Origin: Rhizobium gallicum bv. gallicum R602sp | GTDB taxonomy: Bacteria > Pseudomonadota > Alphaproteobacteria > Rhizobiales > Rhizobiaceae | Reading direction: 5' to 3' | Length of the DNA stretch: 64,000 nucleotides | Assembly: GCF_000816845.1 (NCBI RefSeq) | Contig: NZ_CP006877.1 | Span: 625,501-689,500 of the forward strand | Shown here: in pieces, positions 26,410 through 35,918 of the stretch | How the letters are laid out: every line of letters starts with the position of its first letter | How positions within the stretch are numbered: the first letter of the stretch is position 1 | Translations under genes and position numbers: made by a program | Notes under the pieces: model-generated | The model's input: the letters and a program-made list of their open reading frames with translations, nothing else | What the model was told of the DNA's origin: nothing | Databases searched by the model: none

Positions 26410-27288
26410 ATGACCGCCATCGCCGCAAATTCGAGCCTGGACCATTGGTGGAACAGCCGAACCGCACGCCGATTTATGAGTCACCATCTGGCTCTGCTCG
26501 GGATGGTCATGATCGCCTTATTAACGCTGGCCTGTGTCTTGGGTCCTCACCTGCTGCCCTATGATTCACTTTATATCGATCTGCGCGCCCGTTTTGCCCC
26601 GCCATTGACGGGCAGCCACTATCTGGGCACCGATCCCTTAGGACGGGATGTCGCAGCGCGACTGTTTATGGCGGGACGGATTTCCCTGCTCGTCGGCTTT
26701 TCCGCCATGCTCTTGTCGACGCTGATCGGAACGCTCGTGGGCGTGATTGCGGGCTACCGTGGCGGCTGGATCGGGGCGTCGCTGATGCGCACGGTCGATG
26801 GTTTCCTTGCATTTCCGTCGATCTTCCTGGTGCTGGCTCTCGCAGCAGCCCTCAAACCCAGCCCGATCATGATTACCGTTGTCATCGCCGTCTCCAGCTG
26901 GATGGAGGTTGCCCGCATCGTCGAGGCCGAGGTCCACTCGCTTCGCGAGCGCGAGTTCGTCCAGGCCGGGCGCATGTTGGGGTTAAGCGGAACGCATATC
27001 ATGTTCCGCGAGATCCTGCCCAACGCCATCGGTCCGATCATCGTCGCTGCCACCCTGACTGTTGCCCGTGCGATCCTCATGGAGGCCTACATCAGCTTCC
27101 TTGGTTATGGAATTCAGCCACCTCTGCCCAGTTGGGGCAACATGCTGAACGGCGCGCAGCAGTATCTGGGCAGTGCACCTTGGCTGGCGATCATTCCTGG
27201 TGCCGCCATTACCATCGCCGTTACCAGCTTCAACTTCATTGGCGACGGGCTTCGCGACGCGTTCGATGTTCGCGGGGATCATACCTGA
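26410..27288 (+). CDS. ABC transporter permease (DppC type)
   Basis: A 292-residue permease with the characteristic N-terminal membrane anchor and GTDPLGRDVAARLFMAGRIS, and the coupling loop REFVQAGRMLGLSGTHIMFR with EILPNAIGPIIV. It ends with the family-typical FIGDGLRDAFDVR. Last of the transport genes; 178 bp later an FAD oxidoreductase gene begins on the same strand, so metabolism of the imported compound may be co-expressed. Confidence 0.92.
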   Translation: MTAIAANSSLDHWWNSRTARRFMSHHLALLGMVMIALLTLACVLGPHLLPYDSLYIDLRARFAPPLTGSHYLGTDPLGRDVAARLFMAGRISLLVGFSAMLLSTLIGTLVGVIAGYRGGWIGASLMRTVDGFLAFPSIFLVLALAAALKPSPIMITVVIAVSSWMEVARIVEAEVHSLREREFVQAGRMLGLSGTHIMFREILPNAIGPIIVAATLTVARAILMEAYISFLGYGIQPPLPSWGNMLNGAQQYLGSAPWLAIIPGAAITIAVTSFNFIGDGLRDAFDVRGDHT

Positions 27289-27466
27289 CCGCGACGCCCA
27301 AGCCTTGGTCGCACACGCCAAAGCCAGCCTTTTCCCAATTTGTTTCAAAGGCCGGTTTGAACGTCACCTGCCGCATTTGAAGCAAAGGTACAGTTCCGTT
27401 CGAAAGTCGCCTTCGCTTTTGTCGACATCCAGATGGGCTTGGCCCGAAATTGCAGAGAACCGATAC

Positions 27467-28777
27467 ATGGAACAGAGCAGAATTGCCGACAAGAATTCGC
27501 CCTACTGGTGGGAAGCGGCACCCGTCAAACCACTGCCACGGCAGCCGCTGGCCAAGAAGCTCGACGTGGCGATCATAGGCGCCGGATACGCCGGGTTGTC
27601 GGCCGGGCTCGTTCTGGCGCGCGACGGGCGTTCGGTCGCGGCCTTCGATGCGATGAACCCCGGCGAGGGCGCCTCGTCGCGCAATGGCGGTATTACCAGC
27701 GGAAGCATCCGGCCAGACTACGCCACGATCGCCCGGCGCTTCGGCGAAGACAAAGCTATCGCCATCGAGGCCGAGGGCAAGATCGCCCGCGAGTTCCTCT
27801 ATGACTTCATCAGGACCGAAGGGCTGGATTGCGACTTCAACCTGGTCGGCCAGTTCAAGGGCGTTATCGGGTTCGACCAGTACGAGAAGACCGCCCGCAG
27901 CGCCGAGACCCTGGCCAAACGACTGGGTATCGAGTCTTACGCCGTGCCGTATACCGAACAACGCAACTACATCGGCACCGATTTCTATCGCGGCGGCATG
28001 GTGCGGATGGATATTGGCGGGCTGCATCCGGCCAAGTTCCACGCTGAGCTCCTAAGGGTGGCACTGGCTTCGGGACTGACGGTCCATTCCGGGACGCGTG
28101 TGACTTCTGTAGAGAAAGATGGCTCCGGGTTCCGTGTCGTGACGTCGGCCGGCACGATCCAAGCTCGCCAGGTCCTGGTCTGCACGGACGGCTATACCGA
28201 TGGTGCTGTGCCTTTCCTGCGCCGCCGGCTGGTGCCGGTTCGCAGCCGCATTATCGTAACCGAGGAACTCGCATCGGACGTCATGGCGCGGCTGATGCCG
28301 AAGCAGATGATGATGGTTGAAGGCAAGCAGCTGGGATTTTACTATCGCCCAACACCCGACGGCAAACGCATTCTCCTGGGAGGGCGCGACAGTTCTCGCG
28401 TCGGTGATCCTGACGCGCCGAAGCTGCTTTTGCGCCGCGGCCTGGTCGATCTTTTCCCTGAACTGGAAAACGTGCGCCTGTCGCACACCTGGTTTGGGAA
28501 TGTGGCGATGCATCGCGACATGCTGCCCCGCATCTTCGAAAAGGACGGCGTGGTCTATGCGACGGGATTCTGCGGATCGGGGGTTGTCTGGGCACCGTGG
28601 GTGGGCATGCACGCGGCGCACAAGCTGCTAGGCCATGGGCAAGAGGCGCGCACTGCGTTCGACTTCCGACCGCCGGCCTTCATTCCGTTTTACAACGGCA
28701 ATCCATGGTTCATGCCGGCCATCATTCAAGGCTATCGCATCCAGGACCAAATCAACCTATACCGCGCGAGCCGCTGA
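27467..28777 (+). CDS. FAD-dependent amine/amino-acid oxidoreductase (DAO family)
   Basis: A 436-residue flavoprotein of the D-amino acid oxidase/DadA superfamily. The FAD motif is VAIIGAGYAGLSAGLVLARD, followed by GEGASSRNGGITSG. The C-terminal FAD contact is VVYATGFCGSGVVWAPWVG. It resembles PuuB/OrdL-like gamma-glutamyl or amine oxidoreductases in ending AFDFRPPAFIPFYNGNPWFM. The substrate is unknown; oxidation of a secondary or primary amine to an imine or aldehyde is expected. It lies between the importer and a semialdehyde dehydrogenase, a logical import - oxidise amine - oxidise aldehyde order. A truncated paralogue lies at 17205-17575. Confidence 0.88.
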   Translation: MEQSRIADKNSPYWWEAAPVKPLPRQPLAKKLDVAIIGAGYAGLSAGLVLARDGRSVAAFDAMNPGEGASSRNGGITSGSIRPDYATIARRFGEDKAIAIEAEGKIAREFLYDFIRTEGLDCDFNLVGQFKGVIGFDQYEKTARSAETLAKRLGIESYAVPYTEQRNYIGTDFYRGGMVRMDIGGLHPAKFHAELLRVALASGLTVHSGTRVTSVEKDGSGFRVVTSAGTIQARQVLVCTDGYTDGAVPFLRRRLVPVRSRIIVTEELASDVMARLMPKQMMMVEGKQLGFYYRPTPDGKRILLGGRDSSRVGDPDAPKLLLRRGLVDLFPELENVRLSHTWFGNVAMHRDMLPRIFEKDGVVYATGFCGSGVVWAPWVGMHAAHKLLGHGQEARTAFDFRPPAFIPFYNGNPWFMPAIIQGYRIQDQINLYRASR

Positions 28778-29099
28778 AAAGACGTCCGGCACCCGGCCCT
28801 TCGGCGGGAGCCGGCTCCTCCGCAGAAACCTCGTGGCACCGACCGAAGATGTGACCGCCGCGTGGCGCAAAACGCTATTTTCCACCGTGACCGCACCGCT
28901 AGTCGATACATGCTGCTTCACTTCCTTCGCTAGACTTAGCTGAGGAACACGTCGAGGGGTAGCCTGGTCCCGTCTCTCATCCGTCGGTCAGGCGCACCGC
29001 CGGTGATCCTGTGTTGAGGCGCTGCCGGCGGCGCGGGACGGAACTTCATTCACCGCCGCGGTTTTTGCAGCCGACGACTGATCGTCAGAGAGGAACAAT
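28778..29099. other. Gap of 322 bases
   Basis: No gene is seen. GC-rich inverted sequence just after the oxidoreductase stop (about 28787-28815) may form a weak stem-loop. The right end provides the AGAGAGGAA ribosome site of the next dehydrogenase gene. Confidence 0.4.
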
Positions 29100-30557
29100 A
29101 TGCTTCAGTTGAACGACAAAGATCTATTCCGGCAGGCCGGCCTGATCGGCGGTGCCTGGTTGGGTGCCGCCACGGGTAAGACGATCGACGTCGTCGATCC
29201 CGCGAGCCAGACGACTCTGGGCACCGTTCCGGATATGGGTACCACCGAGATCCGCGCAGCCATTCAGGCAGCCAGCGGCGCGTTTGCACCCTGGAAGAAA
29301 ACGACCCATGCCGAGCGCGCCGCCCTGCTCGAGCGCTGGCATGCATTGATGATGGAAAATATCGAGGATCTTGCGCAACTCCTCACGCTTGAACAGGGCA
29401 AGCCACTCGACGAAGCCCGCGCGGAGATTCGTTATGGCGCGTCCTTTGTGAAGTGGTTTGCCGAGGAGGCCCGCCGCATCGGCGGCCACACCATTCCCTC
29501 GCCGACGGCGGATCGCCGCATCGTCGTGCTTAAGGATGCGGTCGGTGTCTGCGCCATCGTCACACCTTGGAACTTTCCGAACGCGATGATCACGCGCAAG
29601 GTGGCCCCCGCATTGGCGGCCGGTTGTACGGTGGTGATCAAGCCCTCTGAGTTCACGCCCTATTCGGCGCTCGCCCTCGGTGTCCTTGCCCGGCGCGCTG
29701 GCATTCCGGCTGGCGTCATCAACATCGTCACCGGCATGCCGACGGAGATCGGCAACGAGATCATGGCGAACGAAACGGTACGCAAGATCTCCTTCACCGG
29801 GTCCACGCGCGTCGGTTCGCTGCTGATGCGCGGCGCTGCCGACAGTATCAAGCGATTGTCGCTCGAACTCGGCGGCAATGCACCCTTCATCGTCTTCGAC
29901 GATGCCGATCTCGACCTTGCCGTCGAGGGTGCCATTGCGTCCAAGTTCCGAAATGGCGGGCAGACCTGCGTCTGCGCCAACCGGATTCTCGTTCAGGACA
30001 GCGTCTACGACGCTTTTGCCGAGAAGCTCGGCGCGCGCGTCAACGCCATGAAGGTCGGCCCGGGAACCGAGCCCGGCATCGCCATAGGTCCGATGATCAA
30101 CGCTGCGGCGATCGAGAAGATCAACCTTCATATCGAAGACGCGCTGGCAAAGGGCGCGAAGGTGGTAGCACGGGGCAGTTCGCTGCCGGAAGGCAAACAG
30201 TACATCGCGCCGATCGTGCTTGCCGGGGCGACGGGCGACATGCTGCTCGCCAGTGCGGAAACGTTCGGCCCCGTTGCTCCGCTCTTCCGCTTCGAGACGG
30301 AAGAAGAAGCGATCGATATCGCCAACGGCACGCCCTTCGGCCTCGCCGCTTATTTCTACACCGAGAACCTCAAGCGCTCCTGGCGTGTCGGGGAGGCACT
30401 CGAATTCGGCATGATCGGTCTCAACACAGGGGCTATTTCCACCGAAGTGGCGCCTTTCGGCGGCGTCAAGCAGTCGGGGCTAGGGCGCGAGGGCGCGCAG
30501 GTCGGCATTGAGGAATATCTAGAAATGAAGAGCTTCCACATTGGCGGCCTGAGTTAA
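29100..30557 (+). CDS. NAD(P)-dependent succinate-semialdehyde dehydrogenase (GabD-like, copy 2)
   Basis: A 485-residue aldehyde dehydrogenase of the GabD subfamily. TPWNFPNAMITRKVAPALAAG, Glu256 in SLELGGNAPFIVF, Cys290 in NGGQTCVCANRI and the C-terminal VAPFGGVKQSGLGREG are intact. It oxidises a semialdehyde such as succinate semialdehyde, probably the product of the upstream amine oxidoreductase or of an aminotransferase. A strong ribosome site precedes the ATG and a rho-independent terminator follows at 30601, so it closes the transcription unit. Confidence 0.92.
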   Translation: MLQLNDKDLFRQAGLIGGAWLGAATGKTIDVVDPASQTTLGTVPDMGTTEIRAAIQAASGAFAPWKKTTHAERAALLERWHALMMENIEDLAQLLTLEQGKPLDEARAEIRYGASFVKWFAEEARRIGGHTIPSPTADRRIVVLKDAVGVCAIVTPWNFPNAMITRKVAPALAAGCTVVIKPSEFTPYSALALGVLARRAGIPAGVINIVTGMPTEIGNEIMANETVRKISFTGSTRVGSLLMRGAADSIKRLSLELGGNAPFIVFDDADLDLAVEGAIASKFRNGGQTCVCANRILVQDSVYDAFAEKLGARVNAMKVGPGTEPGIAIGPMINAAAIEKINLHIEDALAKGAKVVARGSSLPEGKQYIAPIVLAGATGDMLLASAETFGPVAPLFRFETEEEAIDIANGTPFGLAAYFYTENLKRSWRVGEALEFGMIGLNTGAISTEVAPFGGVKQSGLGREGAQVGIEEYLEMKSFHIGGLS

Positions 30558-30600
30558 GCCGGCTCTCTCGCCGAGTTGCCCTGCACCCAGTTACAAATCC

Positions 30601-30630
30601 GGCGGCGCATACTCATGCGCCGCCCTTTTT
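30601..30630 (+). terminator. Rho-independent terminator after the GabD-like gene
   Basis: A perfect 10-bp stem, GGCGGCGCAT with ATGCGCCGCC, a four-base loop ACTC, and a T-run immediately after (30626-30630). It lies 44 bp after the dehydrogenase stop. Confidence 0.9.
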
Positions 30631-30875
30631 GTTCCTGCGAAGAGGCTGATGCACGGGCGAATGACTTCGACCCGGTCTTGCAGCTTTTTTCCACGATTTC
30701 ATGATGCCAGGCCTTCTTTGCGAAGCCGTATGTATTTGCAGGTGTCCGTATGAACTGAGGGAGATGTTATGACGGCTTTTCAGTGGCGAGTGCCAAGAGA
30801 GAGACCAGTCAGGCCGCCAAGACTTTGTAAAGCGTCAGCCCTCCGTCCAGCAGCACCGGTGAACGGTCTCTTCAA

Positions 30876-30907
30876 GAACGTGCGGGCGGAAAACCGCCCG
30901 CACGTTC
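30876..30907. terminator. Perfect hairpin after the second HAD gene
   Basis: A perfect 14-bp stem with an AAAA loop (30890-30893), ten bases past the stop of the minus-strand HAD gene. It lacks a clear U-run on that strand, but its strength and place suggest a transcript end or 3' stabiliser. Confidence 0.7.
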
Positions 30908-30917
30908 CTCGTTCTGC

Positions 30918-31586
30918 TTAGAGGCCAAAAACACCCGGCAAGCCGGAAATGTCGGCGATCTCGACGTAACCATAGAACGGGTTGGCAGGTTCGTGGCCGC
31001 GGTTCACCCATACCTTATTCTTGATGCCGATATCATTGGCCGACATGTGGTCATAGCGGAAGGAAGACGAGCAGTGCACGACGTCTTCGGGGCCGCAGCC
31101 GAGCATGTCGAACATGTATTCGAAAGCCCGCAGTCGCGGCTTGTAGGCCTGCGCCTGTTCAGCCGTGTAGACGGCATGGAACGGGGCGCCGAGTTTTTCG
31201 ACGTTCGACATGATCTGCGAGTTCATCGCATTCGACAGGATCACCAGCGGAATCTCTTTCGCGACCTTGGCAAGGCCGGCCGGCACATCGGCATGCGGAC
31301 CCCAGGTCGGCACGCGCTCGTAGACCATGCGGGCATCTTCTTCTTTGAAATTGATGCCGTTGCGCTTGCAGGTGCGTTCGATCGAATTGTGAACGACTTC
31401 GGCATAGGGCTTCCAATCGCCCAAGATTTCATCGAGACGATACGCGGCAAAATTCCGGATGAACTCGGCCATGCGCGGCTCATCGAGCTGTTCGCCGTAA
31501 AGGTCGCGCGCCGCTTCCGCCATCTGGAAGTTGGTTAAGGTGCCATAGCAGTCGAAGGTTATGTATTTCGGACGCGGGAGAGTCAT
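30918..31586 (-). CDS. HAD hydrolase, L-2-haloacid dehalogenase-like (copy 2)
   Basis: A 222-residue HAD protein, the same length as copy 1 at 7399-8067 and nearly identical over long blocks (LGAPFHAVYTAEQA, EYMFDMLGCGPED, VWVNRGHEPANPFY). The nucleophile is in ITFDCYGTL, motif II in LVILSNA, and the later conserved SSSFRYDHMSANDIGIKNK is present. Transcribed alone on the minus strand, facing a semialdehyde dehydrogenase and backing on to a GNAT / aminotransferase pair. True dehalogenase activity is doubtful from context. Its repeated association with amine genes is the main clue to function. Confidence 0.87.
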   Translation of the reverse strand: MTLPRPKYITFDCYGTLTNFQMAEAARDLYGEQLDEPRMAEFIRNFAAYRLDEILGDWKPYAEVVHNSIERTCKRNGINFKEEDARMVYERVPTWGPHADVPAGLAKVAKEIPLVILSNAMNSQIMSNVEKLGAPFHAVYTAEQAQAYKPRLRAFEYMFDMLGCGPEDVVHCSSSFRYDHMSANDIGIKNKVWVNRGHEPANPFYGYVEIADISGLPGVFGL

Positions 31587-32312
31587 GGGAGTATCCTTCT
31601 TCGGAGTGGACGGGACATGTCTCGCGATGATAGCCGCGACACGCCTCTCGGCTCCCCTGAATGTGGCGTCGATCGAAGCACATTATTTCGTATCGAAAGC
31701 CGGCTTCCGCAGATGGTTGTGCGCGGCAGGCCGAGGTTACGGTGATCGGCAGGGAATTCCGCTGCTTGAGGACGTGGCACGTTGGCGAGGTTTCTTCCCT
31801 TCCGGGCCCCGCGCCTCCATGACGAGATGAGTTGATCCGTGGCCAAGACCGATTACCCGCCACTCATAGAAAGACCGCTGCACCGTCGACGGGACGGATA
31901 GTCCTTCAGCAGCATCCACCAGTGGCAACCTTTCGAAGCGACAGAGAACAGCGTTTAAAACATCGCGCAAAACTTGCGCCGACGGCCAGGCGTGGCGCGG
32001 GCATGAACGTTGCAACAAAATGCCATTCGCGGTCCGTGACATCGCTTCCATATCCGCTCGTCCGCCGGCCATAATTGCGTCGCTGGTTTCAGTCCATCGC
32101 GATCTCCATCGAATCTGCCTCTTAGACGGATAGAGGCTTCGGGAGTCGGCCGGCTGATCCTCTCGAGGCCGACCCTGGTGGCTCCCCGTGCCAGCAGAAG
32201 ATGCGGCGACCGGTGATGCGAAAGCGATAAGATACCGCTCAGCACGCCGTCTTCGGATGATCTGCCGACCGGCATTCCTGCAAACTCTGGCTCAGGAACT
32301 TAAGGAAGTGCC
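31587..32312. other. Gap of 726 bases between divergent genes
   Basis: Nothing recognisable is seen; stops occur in all frames. It must contain the divergent promoters of the HAD gene and of the GNAT - aminotransferase operon. The right end supplies an AAGGAAG ribosome site for the GNAT gene. Confidence 0.4.
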
Positions 32313-33146
32313 ATGCAGACACGTCAAATCGATATTGCCGCTTTCGGCCCCGAACATCTGGATGCCGCCGTCGCCCTTTCGCGGCAGGCCGGTTGGCCTC
32401 ATCGCCCCGAGGACTGGCAGATGGCGCTTGCCTTGAGCGAAGGCGCGGTCGCGATCGAGGGCGACAGGGTCGTAGGCACGGTTCTCGTGACGCGCTACAA
32501 GGAAGAAAGCGCTACGATCAACATGGTCATTGTCGACGAGTCCCTGCGCGGCCGCGGTCTTGGCCGGCGGCTCATGGACGCCGCTCTCGGCCTTTCCGCT
32601 GGGCGCCCGCTGCGGCTCACAGCGACAGAAGACGGCTTGCCGCTCTATCAAAAGCTCGGATTTCGCGAGACCGGGCGGGTGCTGCAGCACCAGGGCATTG
32701 CCGATAAAATTGCCACTCCGGCGATCACGTCTGCGGCGACGTCGCCCGATCTCTCCGCCATTGCGGAAATAGACCGGCAGGCCTTCGGTGCCGATCGCAG
32801 TGATCTGATTGCCTATCTGGCCGATGTCGGTACATTCGCCGTCATCCGGCGCGGCAACCGCATCGTCGGTTTTTCAGTCCTTCGCTCCTTCGGCCGTGGT
32901 GAGGTCATCGGCCCTGTCGTGGCCGGGAACCTTGAGGACGCTAAAGCGCTCGTCGCGCACTTCATCGCCCTGCGACCCGGCCGGTTCCTCCGGGTGGATA
33001 TCACCGGCGTCATCGACCTGTCGGACTGGCTCGCCGTGTGGGGCCTCGGCCACGTTGGCGGGGGCGTTGCCATGATGAAGCCACCGATCGCCCGTGCCGA
33101 TTCCGTCCCCAACATCTTTGCCCTCGCCAGCCAGGCGCTCGGCTGA
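32313..33146 (+). CDS. Two-domain GNAT acetyltransferase (copy 2)
   Basis: A 277-residue protein with an N-terminal GNAT domain (acetyl-CoA motif VDESLRGRGLGRRLMDAAL) and a C-terminal related domain (VGFSVLRSFGRGEVIGPVVA). It shares GWPHRPEDW and FGRG-VIGP with the copies at 3270 and 35919. Thirteen bp after its stop comes a class III aminotransferase gene, so the two are an operon. A role in N-acetylating the amine substrate or a toxic intermediate is possible but unproven. Confidence 0.85.
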   Translation: MQTRQIDIAAFGPEHLDAAVALSRQAGWPHRPEDWQMALALSEGAVAIEGDRVVGTVLVTRYKEESATINMVIVDESLRGRGLGRRLMDAALGLSAGRPLRLTATEDGLPLYQKLGFRETGRVLQHQGIADKIATPAITSAATSPDLSAIAEIDRQAFGADRSDLIAYLADVGTFAVIRRGNRIVGFSVLRSFGRGEVIGPVVAGNLEDAKALVAHFIALRPGRFLRVDITGVIDLSDWLAVWGLGHVGGGVAMMKPPIARADSVPNIFALASQALG

Positions 33147-33159
33147 TCCGGAGAGTATC

Positions 33160-34536
33160 ATGTACAGCAATTCCCTTGTCGAACTCGACCGCGCCCATCT
33201 CGTGCATCCGGTCGCCTCCTATCGCAATCACGAGAAGCTCGGCGTGCGCGTGCTCGCGTCCGCCAAAGGCGCGTCGGTCACAGACGCCTCGGGCAAGCAA
33301 CTAGTCGACGGCTTCGCGGGCCTCTGGTGCGTCAATGCCGGCTACGGCCAGGAATCGATCGTCGAGGCGGCAAGCCGCCAGATGCGCGAACTTCCCTATG
33401 CGACCGCCTATTTCGGCCTCGGCTCGGAGCCGGCGATCCGACTCGCCGCGGCATTGGCCGAGCGCGCTCCGGGCGATCTCAACCATGTTTACTTCACACT
33501 CGGCGGATCGGATGCGGTCGACAGCACAATCCGTTTCATCCGCTATTACTGGATCGCCCGTGGTGAGCCGACGCGCGACCAGTTCATCTCGGTCGAGCAA
33601 GGCTACCACGGCTCGTCGACCGCTGGAGCAGGCTTGACAGCGTTGCCTTTGTTCCACGCAGGTTTCGGAATTCCCTTCGACTGGCAGCATAAAATCCCCT
33701 CGCACTACGCATATCGCAATCCCATCGGCGATGATCCACAGGCGATCATCAACGCCTCGCTCGCGGCACTGCGGCGCAAGGTCGAGGAAATTGGCCCCGA
33801 GCGCGTGGCCGGCTTTTATGCTGAACCGATCCAGGGTTCGGGCGGCGTCCTGGTGCCGCCGAAGGGATGGATGAAGGCGATGCGCGAACTTTGCCGCGAA
33901 CTGGGCATCCTCTTCGTTGCCGACGAAGTGATCACCGCTTTCGGCCGCACCGGCCCGCTCTTCGCGTGCGAGGAGGACGACATCGTGCCGGACTTCATCA
34001 CCACGGCAAAGGGTCTGACTTCCGGCTATGTCCCGATGGGTGCGGTGTTCATGGCCGACCACGTCTATCAGACCATCGCGGATGGGGCGGGTGCTGCAGC
34101 CGTCGGCCACGGCTCTACTTATTCGGCCCATCCCGTATCCGCGGCTGTCGGCCTCGAAGTGCTGAACCTTTACGAAAATGGTCTGCTCGAAAATGGCCGG
34201 AAGGCGGGCGCAAGGCTGATGAAAGGCCTTGAGAGCCTCAAGGACCATCCGCTCGTCGGTGATGTCCGCGGCCGCGGAATGCTCGCCGCCGTGGAGCTCG
34301 TGGTAAACAAGGAGAAGAAGACCCCGCTGCCTGCGGCCGCCGATCCGGCACGCCGCGTCTTCGACCGGGCTTGGGAAAACGGCCTGGTCCTCCGCGCCTT
34401 CGCCAACGGCGTACTTGGCTACGCGCCGCCACTCTGCTGCACCGACGGCGATATCGACGCTATCGTTGAGCGCACCCGCAAGACGCTGGACGATACCCTG
34501 GCAGATCCGGATGTGCGCGCGGCCATCAAGGACTGA
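33160..34536 (+). CDS. Class III omega-aminotransferase
   Basis: A 458-residue fold-type I PLP transaminase. The phosphate-site motif is GGSDAVDSTIRFIRYYW, the PLP Asp lies in LFVADEVITAFGRTG, and the Schiff-base Lys is in FITTAKGLTSGYVPMGAV. It belongs to the beta-alanine/taurine/putrescine:pyruvate aminotransferase group rather than to GABA aminotransferase. It should convert a terminal amine to a semialdehyde for the GabD-like enzymes. GGAG precedes the ATG at 33160. It is co-transcribed with the GNAT gene and converges on an Lrp regulator. Confidence 0.9.
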   Translation: MYSNSLVELDRAHLVHPVASYRNHEKLGVRVLASAKGASVTDASGKQLVDGFAGLWCVNAGYGQESIVEAASRQMRELPYATAYFGLGSEPAIRLAAALAERAPGDLNHVYFTLGGSDAVDSTIRFIRYYWIARGEPTRDQFISVEQGYHGSSTAGAGLTALPLFHAGFGIPFDWQHKIPSHYAYRNPIGDDPQAIINASLAALRRKVEEIGPERVAGFYAEPIQGSGGVLVPPKGWMKAMRELCRELGILFVADEVITAFGRTGPLFACEEDDIVPDFITTAKGLTSGYVPMGAVFMADHVYQTIADGAGAAAVGHGSTYSAHPVSAAVGLEVLNLYENGLLENGRKAGARLMKGLESLKDHPLVGDVRGRGMLAAVELVVNKEKKTPLPAAADPARRVFDRAWENGLVLRAFANGVLGYAPPLCCTDGDIDAIVERTRKTLDDTLADPDVRAAIKD

Positions 34537-34788
34537 TCATCGCAGTCGACAGAGGCACCAAGCCGTCAAATTCGACATTCTGACCGCGCCGTGACCTCTT
34601 TCCGGAGGTTACGGTGCGGTATAGATTTGAAAGGCAGTTGGCGGATTGGCTTGGCATGAGCAAGCGTCACGCTTCACGAATTACGACATTGCCTCGAAAA
34701 AATCATGGGCTTCAGGCGATGTGGCGCGGTTTGAAATGCCCAGCCATAATTCGGACCAATCCGCGAAGCGTAGGAGCGAATACTGAAC

Positions 34789-35295
34789 TTAAAGGGGAAA
34801 CAGGCTCGTCAATGGCATGTGCGACTTGACGATGGGCGACTTCAAGACGACGAAGCTGAAATACCTATCGATGCCGATCTCCAGGTCGGTGAGGCGCTCC
34901 ATGATTTCCTGATATTCACTAATGCCGGCGGTGACGAATTTCAGGAGATAGTCGTAGCCGCCAGACACCAGGTGGCATTCCATCACCTGGTCAACCTTTT
35001 CGATCGAGGTCAGGAAGCGGGCGAAGTCGATCTGCCGGTGGTTTTTAAGGGTGATCTCCGTGAAAACTGTCAATGTCTGCCCAAGCTTGTTCACGTTAAT
35101 CTGTGCGGAGTAGCCGTCGATATAGCCTGCCGACTGCAGTTTCTTCACGCGCATTAGACATGGGCTCGGCGAAAGATTGACCAACTCGGCCAGTTCCACG
35201 TTGGTGACGCGGCCATTCTTCTGCAGTTCATGCAAAATCTTTATATCGATACGGTCGAGTTTCAACAGCCTGCTCCGTTTATCGACGACGACCAT
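34789..35295 (-). CDS. Lrp/AsnC family regulator
   Basis: A protein of about 168 residues with the Lrp helix-turn-helix (LDRIDIKILHELQKNGRV, LVNLSPSPCLMRVKKLQSAG) and RAM domain (ECHLVSGGYDYLLKF). It converges with the aminotransferase gene and is divergent from the GNAT - PLP - oxidoreductase operon at 35919, either of which it may regulate. Most Lrp proteins begin near LDRID, so the true start may be a TTG at about 35262 with GGAGCAGG just upstream; the ATG at 35295 is the longest option. Confidence 0.88.
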   Translation of the reverse strand: MVVVDKRSRLLKLDRIDIKILHELQKNGRVTNVELAELVNLSPSPCLMRVKKLQSAGYIDGYSAQINVNKLGQTLTVFTEITLKNHRQIDFARFLTSIEKVDQVMECHLVSGGYDYLLKFVTAGISEYQEIMERLTDLEIGIDRYFSFVVLKSPIVKSHMPLTSLFPL

Positions 35296-35918
35296 GGCGC
35301 AGCATATCGTGCCGTTATGTTCGCCACAGTCAGAGTAACAGGTTGCAGCAACGTGTCGATGGTGTTTCGCGTGTCTGCGGCGTATGAACTTACTGCGGCG
35401 GCCGGTGCGACGGCATTATATGCTGCAGCGGGACCCAATGGGCGACGAGGCTGCCGTGACCGCGCTCCATCTGCCAAAGCTCCGAACTGGCACAGTCCTA
35501 ATGCGAAACTGAACCTCAGACGTGAGTGCCTTTTGGTGAGCGGCGATGTCAGCAACGACGATGCTTAAATAATTGTCGACTACGATCGAGAGCGGGCTCG
35601 AATACCCGCATTTGCGAGGTCGCGGACTAGACGCAGATCATCGACAATATGGTTGTCGCCGGCCTCTCGGTGAGGACCATGGTCAATTTTATCCATTATG
35701 GACGGCGTGGCCGTCGCGCCGGTCGCAAAACACGCCATAGTGGCGAGGAAAGGCGGCAGACAGGAAGTCTTGTTCGACCTGCACCATCCGTCATGCCGAG
35801 GGACGGCTCAAAACGAATGATTCCGCCGAATTGAAGGGGTAGAACAGCAGGGAAATCTGCTCGCCAGGCGCAACTCTAGGATCAATTCAACCTTTGACCA
35901 AGAGACAGTATTTCACCT
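35296..35918. other. Gap of 623 bases between divergent units
   Basis: No gene is recognised. A plus-strand frame at about 35690-35810 reads MDGVAVAPVAKHAIVARKGG and then stops; it resembles protein but has no identified family. The promoters of the Lrp gene and the GNAT operon lie here. Confidence 0.35.
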
